A DNA stretch of 64,000 bases, taken from contig NZ_JAACJS010000015.1 in assembly GCF_009939005.1 (NCBI RefSeq), forward strand, positions 560,325-624,324, written 5' to 3'. Shown piece after piece: positions 8,979-17,977 of the stretch. The translations under genes were made by a program, and so were the position numbers. Source of the stretch: Sediminibacterium roseum. GTDB taxonomy: Bacteria; Bacteroidota; Bacteroidia; Chitinophagales; Chitinophagaceae. The notes beneath the pieces were generated by a model. The model searched no databases, was not told the DNA's origin, and saw only the letters and a list, made by a program, of their open reading frames with translations. Positions within the stretch are counted from its first letter, which is position 1. Every line of letters starts with the position of its first letter.

Positions 8979-10244
8979 TCAGTATAAAATAGCGCCCACA
9001 TACATGTTTTTACCTTCGTACATGTGCGGATCCTTTATTGTTACATTTCTTGTTTTCAATATAGCCTCCTTGTCAAGCGTTGTTTTTGCCAACCGAATGG
9101 TGGCCACATGCTTTCCTTCCGGCAGTCCTGAAATGATAAAATAGTTGAGCCTGTAATACGTACAGAATGCATCAAACCGGTTGATGACGCGTGGCGCCTG
9201 CCCATCGATCGTGATCTCTATCGCGGCTGTTGACGGCCCCATGATGTCCGCCAATCCAAAACGCGTTCCTTTGAACTTCACCGTTACCTCAGCGTCGGGC
9301 GATGCCGTAGAGAATACCTGCGGCAGCAACGGGTAATATTCTTTTCCCTTCGTTACAGAATCGGTTACGTTCCATTCTCCTTTGAAATTCTTTTTTATCG
9401 ACAAACGGGCCATGCCCGCTTTGCTCCAGTCGTTTGCTTCCAGTGCATCCGGAAAAATATTTGTCACGGCCACACTGCCCGCTTTCAACAGCGGAAGGTT
9501 CCTGGCAAGTACCTGCGTATAGATCCTGTGCCCTGTTTCCGGCAGCGGATGCACACCGTCAACAGAGAACAGGGGAACACCATTTGCATCTTCTTTCTTA
9601 CCCATCATCACCAATTTCCCCTTGTTGATCTCATCGATCACTGCGAGGCCCATGTGAATGCCTGGTATCTGGTAATGATCAGCGATCACCTCCATCGCAG
9701 TTACCGATGCGGGAAACAAACCTTTCTGCAACTGCGGAAGGTTTTCATTGGCAAATGTGTAGATGAAACAGATATCCGTTTTGTTGTTTGCTTTGCGGAT
9801 CTGTCTTACGATGCCCTCCATCGTCTCGCGCACCAGTTGCATGCGCCAGCGGTTATCGTTCACCGCAAACTCAACAAATACAAGATCGGGTTTATGATCG
9901 ATGACGTGCTGTTTAACACGGCTGGCGCCGAAATCAGATCCTGTTCCACTTACCGCCGCCATGATCTCCTCAAACTTGGCGGAAGGGTACTGCTCCCTGA
10001 ACCATGTCATTACCTGGTCGCGGTAACCATTGCCCGCACGCGTAATACTTCCGCCAAGAAAAGCGACGCGAAGTGTTTTGTTGTTTTTGATCTTTGCAAA
10101 AAAATTGGGCAGGCCGTTCCTCGCCGACAGCTCTTTCGCAGGCGCCAGCGAATCTGCCTGGGCCCCTGCTGTATAAACGGCGGCTGTAAAAAAGCAGACC
10201 GCAACAAAGCGCATCAATTGCATGCTTATCAATTTCTTTTTCAT
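8979..10244 (-). CDS. Secreted SGNH/GDSL hydrolase, probable carbohydrate esterase
   Basis: A 421-residue exported serine hydrolase, probably removing acetyl or other acyl groups from a glycan. The signal peptide ends near residue 28 (TAGAQ). Block I is VAFLGGSITRAG with nucleophile S66 in a GGSIT variant of GDS. Block III is VEFAVNDN. Block V is DGVHP with D229 and H232. The part after residue 250 is predicted beta-rich and may bind carbohydrate. It overlaps the upstream esterase by 4 bases (ATGA type), so the two are translationally coupled. The substrate is not known; acetylxylan or acetylated pectin are reasonable guesses given the GH67 neighbour. Confidence 0.85.
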   Translation of the reverse strand: MKKKLISMQLMRFVAVCFFTAAVYTAGAQADSLAPAKELSARNGLPNFFAKIKNNKTLRVAFLGGSITRAGNGYRDQVMTWFREQYPSAKFEEIMAAVSGTGSDFGASRVKQHVIDHKPDLVFVEFAVNDNRWRMQLVRETMEGIVRQIRKANNKTDICFIYTFANENLPQLQKGLFPASVTAMEVIADHYQIPGIHMGLAVIDEINKGKLVMMGKKEDANGVPLFSVDGVHPLPETGHRIYTQVLARNLPLLKAGSVAVTNIFPDALEANDWSKAGMARLSIKKNFKGEWNVTDSVTKGKEYYPLLPQVFSTASPDAEVTVKFKGTRFGLADIMGPSTAAIEITIDGQAPRVINRFDAFCTYYRLNYFIISGLPEGKHVATIRLAKTTLDKEAILKTRNVTIKDPHMYEGKNMYVGAILY

Positions 10245-10948
10245 AATTTTTCCCGGGAGATTTTAACGATCGCATCAAACCAATTTGCAGCGATCCTGTT
10301 TGCGCCTGCACGGTTGGGATGCACTTTGTCGCTGATCGTGTATTGCATCCAATCCCAGTTCGCCGATTGATCAACAAATACCACATGGTTGTCATTCAAC
10401 GAATCAACCATCGCTTTGATCGCAATATTCAGATCAGGAATGTACTCATATTTCGGTAGTTTTCCACTGGTAATAACAGCGGCAACAATTATTACCGATG
10501 CCGGGTTTTTCTTTCTTATGGTTTGAATGATGTTTCGCTGCGCATTCACAATTCCCTTCACAGGCGCCTCTTCCACAAAATGGTTATGCCCCGCATGGAG
10601 CAATACAAGATCCGCAGGATACAAACCATATACACTATCTACGCGTGCTGCGAGGTACTCTGCGTTTCTTCCACCATATCCAAAATGATCAATGGCAATT
10701 CCTCCGCGCTGCGACCTGCGCGGGCCGATGAACGTTGGTTTAAAACCAGCGGCTTTCAACATCGAATCCAATGGGAACAAATAGGAAGAAAATTCAGCGC
10801 TGCCTTCTGTTATCGAATCGCCATACCCCAATACAGTGAACCCGTTCCGTAGTTTTTGTCCGATCGCGCTTTTAGAAACGGAACAGGATGGCAACTGCGT
10901 TAACACCGCCAGCAGCAACATCATCTTTATCCATACCTGCTTCTTCAT
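10241..10948 (-). CDS. SGNH/GDSL hydrolase lipoprotein
   Basis: A 235-residue lipid-anchored serine hydrolase. The lipobox LPSC places the lipidated cysteine at residue 22. Block I is LGYGDSITEG with nucleophile S45. Block III reads HAGHNH: the key asparagine is kept, but the usual aspartate of GxND is histidine. Block V is DKVHPN with D207 and H210. It is much shorter than the neighbouring esterase and consists of the catalytic domain alone. Its stop overlaps the start of the next gene by 4 bases, and it begins one base after the 977-residue gene ends. Two different SGNH enzymes in a row suggest that the target glycan carries acyl groups in more than one position. Confidence 0.85.
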   Translation of the reverse strand: MKKQVWIKMMLLLAVLTQLPSCSVSKSAIGQKLRNGFTVLGYGDSITEGSAEFSSYLFPLDSMLKAAGFKPTFIGPRRSQRGGIAIDHFGYGGRNAEYLAARVDSVYGLYPADLVLLHAGHNHFVEEAPVKGIVNAQRNIIQTIRKKNPASVIIVAAVITSGKLPKYEYIPDLNIAIKAMVDSLNDNHVVFVDQSANWDWMQYTISDKVHPNRAGANRIAANWFDAIVKISREKL

Positions 10949-10949
10949 A

Positions 10950-13883
10950 TCAATGGTTCATTTTCTTTGATGGATACTTTACCGTGCTGCCATCGGTTTT
11001 TACAGCGGTCACTTCAAACGAGATCACATCGTTTGTTCTTGGAAGCATTACATCAAACTCAAAAGGGTAAGCGCTATCTGTAACCGTTGTCCAATCGGGC
11101 GAATCGTTTAGCCTGTACCGGAGCGTGCATTGTTTCCATTCCTTTTCTGTCTGGTTCGAATAAATATAAAACACCGCAGTTTTTTCAGTTGGCTGTATGA
11201 TCATTGCAGTTGCCGTTGCAAGCGTGTCTTCATTCGCATGGTAGCGCACAAACCTGTTTTCCAGTTTCACCTGACCAGCCATAACATCGTCCTGTTTCCA
11301 TCCGATCCCTTTTACCTGGATGCAGCCGATGCCATTGGCAGGAAGTGTTACAACCAGTTTCCCATCTTTCATCGATCCTTCTTTCGTTTTTCCTTCGTGG
11401 TCGTAAACAATGATCCGGTAGGTTTTTCCTTCCTGGTATGGGATCACCTCTTTGTTGAACCGGATGTTTTGCGTAACCGTTTTGGGCGCCGTATTGGCAA
11501 AGGAGATAAAAAGATCTTTTTCGTTACGGCCCATTAAATAATTGAACGCAACCTTGTCGGATCTCAAAGCATGGGATGGCATCCAGACCTGCACGTTCTC
11601 ATTTCCCATCACGGTTCCTTTTTTTGACCCGTATACCTGGCTCGTCAGGAACGCATAACCGGGTGCGAAAGTGCCGGGGAAATTGATCCTGCCTTTGGAC
11701 CGGTAATAAAAATCCGAAACGATAAAGTCTGCAAGCAGTGCAAGATGCGGCCAGATGTGGTTGTAAAATATTGCGTTGTATTTTATATCGTAAAACGGAT
11801 GTCTTGCATAATCTTCACGCTGGTACACTTCGGTATGCAACGAGGTAAAATAATAACCGGGGAAATTGGCGTAGCGGCCGATCACTGCATTGTACGCCGC
11901 ATTCCTCAGCAGGGTATCATTTGAATAATGTGCAAGCCGCAGCAACCATGCTGCATGGTGAGCCAGCATCACGGGCCCGAAGGCGTATGTATTGGGCGCT
12001 TCGGGCACAAGGCCGTTGAGCGAGGTTTGCCATGCAGGTATTTCTGCCTGCGCAACTTTTGTTGTTTCATCCATCGGTAAAAATGCAGCGCCTTCCAACG
12101 CACTCACCCTTCTTCCGGGAAAAATACCTTTTACTTCCCCGCCTTTGTTCACGGTGATATTGCCCGCGGGCGGTGCGGGATTGGATCTTGTCCAGAGCAG
12201 CAACTGTTTTGCGCCCGTGATAGCGGCCTGCAGGTAAACCTCTTTTTTTGTTTCCATGAACAGTTCAAAAAGGTCATAGATGCGCAGTCCGTAATCTGTT
12301 GTAAAACCCGCGCCGCGGTCTCTTAATCCCGGCGAATCGAAAAATGTTTGTGAGTATTTGTAGAAAACCTGTTTGAGGTATTCATCCGCACCTTCCATCG
12401 ATCTTTTCAGGTCATCGGGATGGTGCGTGAGGCGATAACGCGCAAGGTAATCCTGCCAGCTGCCGCCACCTGTTTGTGTGTTCATGTTCAATTGCCTGCT
12501 TTTACCAAACAATCGCAACGCTTCGGATGAAAATGCGGGCGTGTACCTTTTTGTAAGCTCATCGAGCGCCACGAGTTCGCCGATGTCTACACACGGCCCT
12601 TTGAGAAAATGAGAAGGTTGCTGCGCCTGGCCCGCCGAATCGCTTGTTGAGAATAAAAATTTCTCGCGGCTCATCACATACTCGATCATGGGTATTGCGC
12701 GCCGTTTCAAAATGTCTTCGTTTCCTGTAAACAGGTATAGGCTGAGCGGGTGCAACGCAGATACGTTCTTTACGGTGCCCGGCACATCGAACTGGTAATT
12801 GGAGGCTTTCAGCTCTTTGTTCCATCCTCCATATACATCGTTCATGGCAAGGTCAAGCATGTTATCGAGTGTCTGGTTCAGGGATGCTTTTGCGTTTTGC
12901 CTTTCGGACCTGTAATTGAAAACAGACGACAAAAGAAAATCCGTTCCTTTCTCCCAGTTGCCCGGGTACAACACATACACCAACCCGATGCTGCGCTTGT
13001 CTCCTTTGTTCAACCTTGCCTTACCTGTTCCCGGCAGGGGAGAATAAATAACCGGTTGTGCCTTGCCCGCCGGGTTCCGGATGGCCATGCCGAACAAACT
13101 GTTTGCTTTAGGCCCATCTGCCGGGAAAACCGACCAGAACGGGTTGTTCGCTTTGCCCGCATTGTTCCATTGTGCCGCGAGCGCATAGCGGTACGGAATA
13201 TCAGCCAATGAAACCGCCAGTCCCTCCGTGTAACCATGGTGGTTTGTAAAAACAGCAGCGGTGTTGGCATAGGCCTCTTCGGTTAAAGCGAATTTACCCG
13301 GGAAACGTTTCCAGCTCCAGGTGAGCGGCTGGTATACAAAATCAACATCCGCAGAATCCACCTGTGGCATCCCGGTAAAGCCCAATGCGTACTCCCCTTT
13401 TTTATGTGCTTCCAGGCCAACCTCGAAAACAGGGGCCTGCTGGCCAGGCAAGAATTTTACGGTAAGCGATACCTGTGCGGCGGCGGCATCTTTGTATGCG
13501 AAGGCAAGCATGTTGTTCTTTATCACATAAGATTGTGCCACATGGTCTGTGCTGCCGAGCAAATTAATATCCTGCGTGGTCATGGTTTTCGTTCTCCATG
13601 CCACAACACCCGGCTGGCCATCCATTGCCGCACCGGTTAGCTCGGGCTGCTCCTGCGTGAAAACAAGTTTCAGTTGCGGTACAATGCGTCTTTGAAGTTT
13701 ACTGGCCTTGTGTGTTACAATAAAAGCGGGCGATTGGGTGAACCCTTCCGCAACAACAACGGAATAATATGCGTTCTGGATAGCTGTCTGCGCATTTGAA
13801 TAAAACGCAAACAGGCAACAGGCCGCTAACACGATTGCCTTTCTCAAAAAACAACACCCGGTATTTGCCACAATAGATCTCAT
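10950..13883 (-). CDS. Large secreted protein of unknown function in glycan operon
   Basis: I do not recognise this 977-residue protein as a named family. The N-terminus carries a signal-like segment (KAIVLAACCLFAFYSNAQ, residues 15-32). Residues 33-330 look beta-rich with many aromatic residues (VYQPLTWSWKRFPGKFAL). Residues 350-720 look alpha-helical with repeated helix-turn patterns (MLDLAMNDVYGGWNKELKAS, LRDRGAGFTTDYGLRIYDLF), as in (alpha/alpha) toroid glycosidases or lyases. The C-terminal 200 residues are again beta-rich. The start overlaps the upstream gene by 4 bases and the next gene follows after one base, so it is made together with the glycan enzymes. A role as a polysaccharide-active enzyme is inference from fold impression and context. 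Confidence 0.8.
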   Translation of the reverse strand: MRSIVANTGCCFLRKAIVLAACCLFAFYSNAQTAIQNAYYSVVVAEGFTQSPAFIVTHKASKLQRRIVPQLKLVFTQEQPELTGAAMDGQPGVVAWRTKTMTTQDINLLGSTDHVAQSYVIKNNMLAFAYKDAAAAQVSLTVKFLPGQQAPVFEVGLEAHKKGEYALGFTGMPQVDSADVDFVYQPLTWSWKRFPGKFALTEEAYANTAAVFTNHHGYTEGLAVSLADIPYRYALAAQWNNAGKANNPFWSVFPADGPKANSLFGMAIRNPAGKAQPVIYSPLPGTGKARLNKGDKRSIGLVYVLYPGNWEKGTDFLLSSVFNYRSERQNAKASLNQTLDNMLDLAMNDVYGGWNKELKASNYQFDVPGTVKNVSALHPLSLYLFTGNEDILKRRAIPMIEYVMSREKFLFSTSDSAGQAQQPSHFLKGPCVDIGELVALDELTKRYTPAFSSEALRLFGKSRQLNMNTQTGGGSWQDYLARYRLTHHPDDLKRSMEGADEYLKQVFYKYSQTFFDSPGLRDRGAGFTTDYGLRIYDLFELFMETKKEVYLQAAITGAKQLLLWTRSNPAPPAGNITVNKGGEVKGIFPGRRVSALEGAAFLPMDETTKVAQAEIPAWQTSLNGLVPEAPNTYAFGPVMLAHHAAWLLRLAHYSNDTLLRNAAYNAVIGRYANFPGYYFTSLHTEVYQREDYARHPFYDIKYNAIFYNHIWPHLALLADFIVSDFYYRSKGRINFPGTFAPGYAFLTSQVYGSKKGTVMGNENVQVWMPSHALRSDKVAFNYLMGRNEKDLFISFANTAPKTVTQNIRFNKEVIPYQEGKTYRIIVYDHEGKTKEGSMKDGKLVVTLPANGIGCIQVKGIGWKQDDVMAGQVKLENRFVRYHANEDTLATATAMIIQPTEKTAVFYIYSNQTEKEWKQCTLRYRLNDSPDWTTVTDSAYPFEFDVMLPRTNDVISFEVTAVKTDGSTVKYPSKKMNH

Positions 13884-16285
13884 TCTTGATTTGATGTTAC
13901 AGGTTCTATTTCTATCAAACGCATTCCATACGCGTCGATGCTTACGGAGAGGTTAAGTTCGTTCGTGCCAGACACAATCGTTTTGCTTTGCACGGCAAGC
14001 TTGTTCAGTATCTTCACTTCTTCCGCCGTAAAATTCTTTTCGTAGCGGTCGGCCCCACGGGTTAGCGGCAGTGTCTGGTACTTGTCCTGTGCCAGTATTT
14101 TCCTGGTTTCCGCATCACCGGGTGAACTGTACGATTCCGTGATCTTCAATTTAGTGTTTTTGAAATGATCCGGAAGATCCTTTAACAAAACTGAAATGCC
14201 TGCATAGCCAAGTTCCGCCGCGTTCTCAAAAAAAATGGAGGGCGATGCACAGTACACAAGAATGCTGATCTTGTTTTTTTCTTTTGTTGCAACAGCGTGC
14301 AAACCATAACCCTGCCCGTCTACCGGTGTTGCCACTACCGGAATTTTTACATCCCCCAACCTGCTTCGCAGCAGCATACCCTTTGCATACGTTGACAAAA
14401 CATTCTGCTTTCCATAGGTGAGCAGTGCAAAATGCCAGCCCGCGCCGCTGATGGGCGTTATGTTTGCGTTCTCCGCTTCGTAATAAGAATGCAGCGCCGT
14501 GGTGTAAGCGGCCATCGCCGCTTCTTTTTTCATCGCACCCTGCAGATCGCTGAGATCCTCGATGGTAGAGGGTTCCGCCAATCCCATTTCATCTACCAAT
14601 ACAGGCAGACGGGGATCAAGGCCGTACTTCTTCAGCATATTCTGTAAACTATCGCCAACGCCTTTGATCATGGATGGATAGTTGCCGGGGAAAAGATAGG
14701 TGTGCCAGGTGATGTAATCCAGTCGTTTGTTTTTGGAAGTATCCGCACTGTACCGCTGCAGGAACCCATCGATAAAACCCCAGCGGCTGTTTGGGTTGTT
14801 GCTGCCAAGTCCTGCAATTTTCACCTGCCCGTCTGCAGGTTGTTGCCTGTTGAAAATGGCAACCGCTTCGTACAACGCTTTGTAAAACTGGTAATGCGCA
14901 TCGGAATGTACCGAACCGTTCGTGATGTTGTCCAGTTCATAAGGCATTTGAATGATGCGCAGCGAAGGACAAATCTTTTTTGCATACTGCAAGGTGGTGA
15001 GATATCCCTGCGTGATCTTTTTCCATTCGGCGCCCGGTATGCCGTTGGCAGGTAACGCGATGCGCCCCATCTCCGTATACTGTTTGTATAATTTTACGAT
15101 CGGCGACAATTGAAGATCGAGCACTACCGTGTCGGCAGAAGCTTTCGCCACCTCGAGCCATTGCCTGAGGTATATCAATTGAGATGAATCGAGCGCCGAT
15201 GGGTTCTCCATCTTCCATGGTAGATAATGGTGCTGGTAGCGGAACAACGAGAACCGTTTCCCCAGGGCGGCTGTTAATGCCTGCGCCATTTCTTTTGTTT
15301 GCGGTGTTGGTGTTCCGTATTGAAAATCTTTTACGGGGTTACCGGAGTAAGCCATTACACGCAGTTCTCCTTTGTCTCTTTTTGTGGTTGGTCCGTTGCA
15401 GTCTATTTCAATCCTTCCTTTCTGCATCAGGTCTGCAGACACCTTTGCTGTTGCCTGCCGCCAGCGCGCCAGTGCGGCATCGTGTCTTTGCAGCGCCGCG
15501 GCAATGGAATCGGGCGAAAGGCGAACGGCATTCATGGCCGCGTAGGGATCAACTGCGCTCATGTTCCGGTAAAGCGATCCGAGCACCAATGAGGATTCAA
15601 CGTCCATATGGTGCGTTACAGAACTGAAGGTGAATTCTGTTCTGTCGCCATAATTGAGTAATTGCGGATAGACGCGGATGTGCATCATTCCTGAAACATT
15701 CAGCAGCGGCTTTGTACCGGGCGGTGTGGTTACTTTCATCGTGATGAAACTCACTTTGAACATGCCCGCTGTAAATGTATTGATCGCCTGCGGACGAAGT
15801 TTGCATACGATCGCCTCTTCACCGTTTCCTTTTACGCGGAAAGAAAATGCAATGTCTTCTTCGGAACCTATGGTATAATTAAAAGGAAGGAGGAACGAGA
15901 CCGGTGTTCCCGCCGAGGTATAGGGTATCAGTTCGCTGGTACATTTTATTTCACGTGCATAAGGCGAGCCGCCGCGGAACAAAAGCTGGACACCATGAAC
16001 GGTTGAATCGTTCCATGTTTTATAGGCGGCGGACCACAACGCGCCGTCGTACCAACCAAATTTACCACGCAGCGCGTCTTCCTGGGCCGTTGGTGATTCC
16101 TGCGGAAAAGGGAACTCGCTGTACCCGTAACGCCATTTGAAGGAGACCGACTGATCGGCGCGGAGATAGCCCGGGTAGTTTGGTTGCGATTGGGCGGTAC
16201 AAACAAAGGTATGGAGCAACAGCAGCCCGGTAAGACTGCGCAAAAAAGACCGGGGGAAAATTCTTTTTGCGTTCGTGTTTATCAT
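13880..16285 (-). CDS. Secreted clan GH-A type glycosidase candidate, GH39-like
   Basis: An 801-residue exported protein with a signal peptide ending near residue 33 (VCTAQ). The N-terminal 290 residues appear beta-rich. The middle resembles the TIM barrel of clan GH-A, with candidate catalytic glutamates E450 in QMPYELDN and E566 in LPVLVDEMGL. The 116-residue spacing is close to the acid/base-nucleophile spacing of GH39 beta-xylosidases. The residue before the first glutamate is tyrosine rather than the asparagine usual in GH-A, so the assignment is tentative. The C-terminal 130 residues may be a beta-sandwich. It follows the symporter gene by 18 bases and overlaps the next gene by 4. Confidence 0.7.
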   Translation of the reverse strand: MINTNAKRIFPRSFLRSLTGLLLLHTFVCTAQSQPNYPGYLRADQSVSFKWRYGYSEFPFPQESPTAQEDALRGKFGWYDGALWSAAYKTWNDSTVHGVQLLFRGGSPYAREIKCTSELIPYTSAGTPVSFLLPFNYTIGSEEDIAFSFRVKGNGEEAIVCKLRPQAINTFTAGMFKVSFITMKVTTPPGTKPLLNVSGMMHIRVYPQLLNYGDRTEFTFSSVTHHMDVESSLVLGSLYRNMSAVDPYAAMNAVRLSPDSIAAALQRHDAALARWRQATAKVSADLMQKGRIEIDCNGPTTKRDKGELRVMAYSGNPVKDFQYGTPTPQTKEMAQALTAALGKRFSLFRYQHHYLPWKMENPSALDSSQLIYLRQWLEVAKASADTVVLDLQLSPIVKLYKQYTEMGRIALPANGIPGAEWKKITQGYLTTLQYAKKICPSLRIIQMPYELDNITNGSVHSDAHYQFYKALYEAVAIFNRQQPADGQVKIAGLGSNNPNSRWGFIDGFLQRYSADTSKNKRLDYITWHTYLFPGNYPSMIKGVGDSLQNMLKKYGLDPRLPVLVDEMGLAEPSTIEDLSDLQGAMKKEAAMAAYTTALHSYYEAENANITPISGAGWHFALLTYGKQNVLSTYAKGMLLRSRLGDVKIPVVATPVDGQGYGLHAVATKEKNKISILVYCASPSIFFENAAELGYAGISVLLKDLPDHFKNTKLKITESYSSPGDAETRKILAQDKYQTLPLTRGADRYEKNFTAEEVKILNKLAVQSKTIVSGTNELNLSVSIDAYGMRLIEIEPVTSNQE

Positions 16286-16303
16286 GATGATCCATTCACT
16301 TCT

Positions 16304-17971
16304 TTACAACCCTGCAGGTAGCCGGCGCGATGCAACGCGTTGCTTGCGGATGATGGAAAGCGCCGCCAATACAATGATGATACCAACACCCATTGCAACC
16401 CTGCCATTCTCCGCGATCCATCCAAGTATGGTGATACCGAACCCGACAAAAACCGTGCTCCATGCGATCACTTTCACGCCGAAAATATTTTGCCTGGCCG
16501 CTTCTGCATTTGCCACTGCACCCGTTGTTCCGGTGCCGCGTTGCAGGTAGGGAATATTCTTTGCTGTATAGTAACCGTAGATTTCAAACAAAAACAAAAG
16601 AAGGAACGGGAAACCCACGCCCAGTACGGTTTCCTGCGTGCGTGACAACGACAGGCCCAAGACGGAAGGCCCCAGCGTTTTGAAAAACAAACTCACTGCC
16701 AGCGATACAATGGAAACAAACAACAATGAAAAAGCGGTTTGCCGTTTTGAGAACAGGGAATAGATCACCGGGCCGAACAGGCTACCGCCCGCGATCGCCG
16801 CGGTGCTGAGCACAACGTTTACGATTCCACCTGCTTTGGGAACGAGTATGGCAAGGTAAATGGTTCCTGCGCCAAACAATACCGTGAAGATCCTTGCCAC
16901 AAGGATCTGTGTTTTCTCCGTTGCTTTTTTAAAGAAAACATCTTTGTAAATATCATGCGCAAAAATGATCGCCGCGGTGTTGATGGTTGTATTTGCCTTA
17001 CTGGCCGTTGCAGCGATCATACCTGAAAGAACAAGGCCGATCAAACCTGCGGGCAGGATCTCCTGGCACAACCGCATATACGCGCCTTCTGCTTCCATAC
17101 CCTGCAGCGAAGGGTTCATTACGCGGTAGATCATGGGTGGCAACATCCAGATAAAAGGCGCAACGAGGTAAAGAAAACTAAACAGGTAGGCTACTTTTTT
17201 TGCATTGCGTGTAGAAGATACCGAAGTATAACGCTGCACATAACTCCAGTTGCCGGCAATGTATACAACCTGGTACACAAAGAAAGCGAGCATGAAACCG
17301 ATGTTGTATTCGTTGTTTACAGGATCAAAGAAATGGTCGGGTACTTTCTTTACAAACGCAGACATCCCTCCTACCTGGTTGAGTGCAAGGGGAATGATGA
17401 TGATCACTGCCGCTGAAAGAATAACAAATTGTACCACATCCGTGGCAAGCACACCCCACAATCCCCCGCCCGCCGTATAGATGATGATCGTGATGCCGAT
17501 CAGCGTAATGCACATTTCGAGCGACAATGGCGTTGCAACGTAAACGATCTTTCCAACGGCATACAATATTGCGGCGGTGCTTGCCAGGCTGTAGATCAGC
17601 ACCATGTAGCTGTAATATTGCTTGGTTGATTTTCCGAAACGTTCACCGAGGTATTCTGCGGCCGTTGCTGCGCCTGTTTTTTTCCAGCGCGCGGCGATCC
17701 ATATCGCGGTCACAAATCCACTTACGCACATGGTAAACTGGATGGCATTGGCCACCAGCCCGTACCGGTAAGCGATCGATCCCCATACAACAAATGTTGC
17801 GGCAGAGAAGTAGGAAATAAAAAGTGAAAGGCCATTGATCCACCACGGAGTTTGTCCGCCTGCTTCAAAAAATGATTTTGAACTCTTGCTGCTTTGCACA
17901 GTAAAGATCAACCCGATGATCACCATCAGGATCGCAAACACGCTCATCACACCAAAATCAAGTTTACTCAT
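16304..17971 (-). CDS. Sodium:solute symporter (SSS family)
   Basis: A 555-residue inner-membrane transporter that would take up the released sugar or uronate with sodium. It has about 13-14 hydrophobic segments from residue 8 to the end and the SSS core signature near residues 41-75 (TPWWINGLSLFISYFSAATF). The gene begins 6 bases after the flavoprotein gene and ends 18 bases before the GH39-like gene, so it is part of the operon. SSS carriers in such loci commonly import mono- or disaccharides; the exact substrate cannot be read from sequence. The C-terminal helices near residue 500-555 end in a basic tail. Confidence 0.93.
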   Translation of the reverse strand: MSKLDFGVMSVFAILMVIIGLIFTVQSSKSSKSFFEAGGQTPWWINGLSLFISYFSAATFVVWGSIAYRYGLVANAIQFTMCVSGFVTAIWIAARWKKTGAATAAEYLGERFGKSTKQYYSYMVLIYSLASTAAILYAVGKIVYVATPLSLEMCITLIGITIIIYTAGGGLWGVLATDVVQFVILSAAVIIIIPLALNQVGGMSAFVKKVPDHFFDPVNNEYNIGFMLAFFVYQVVYIAGNWSYVQRYTSVSSTRNAKKVAYLFSFLYLVAPFIWMLPPMIYRVMNPSLQGMEAEGAYMRLCQEILPAGLIGLVLSGMIAATASKANTTINTAAIIFAHDIYKDVFFKKATEKTQILVARIFTVLFGAGTIYLAILVPKAGGIVNVVLSTAAIAGGSLFGPVIYSLFSKRQTAFSLLFVSIVSLAVSLFFKTLGPSVLGLSLSRTQETVLGVGFPFLLLFLFEIYGYYTAKNIPYLQRGTGTTGAVANAEAARQNIFGVKVIAWSTVFVGFGITILGWIAENGRVAMGVGIIIVLAALSIIRKQRVASRRLPAGL

Positions 17972-17977
17972 AACGGC

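Noticed and set aside
9528..10370. 280-codon plus-strand open frame
   Set aside because: Lies opposite the two SGNH esterase genes, which carry catalytic blocks; the composition of the frame is not protein-like.
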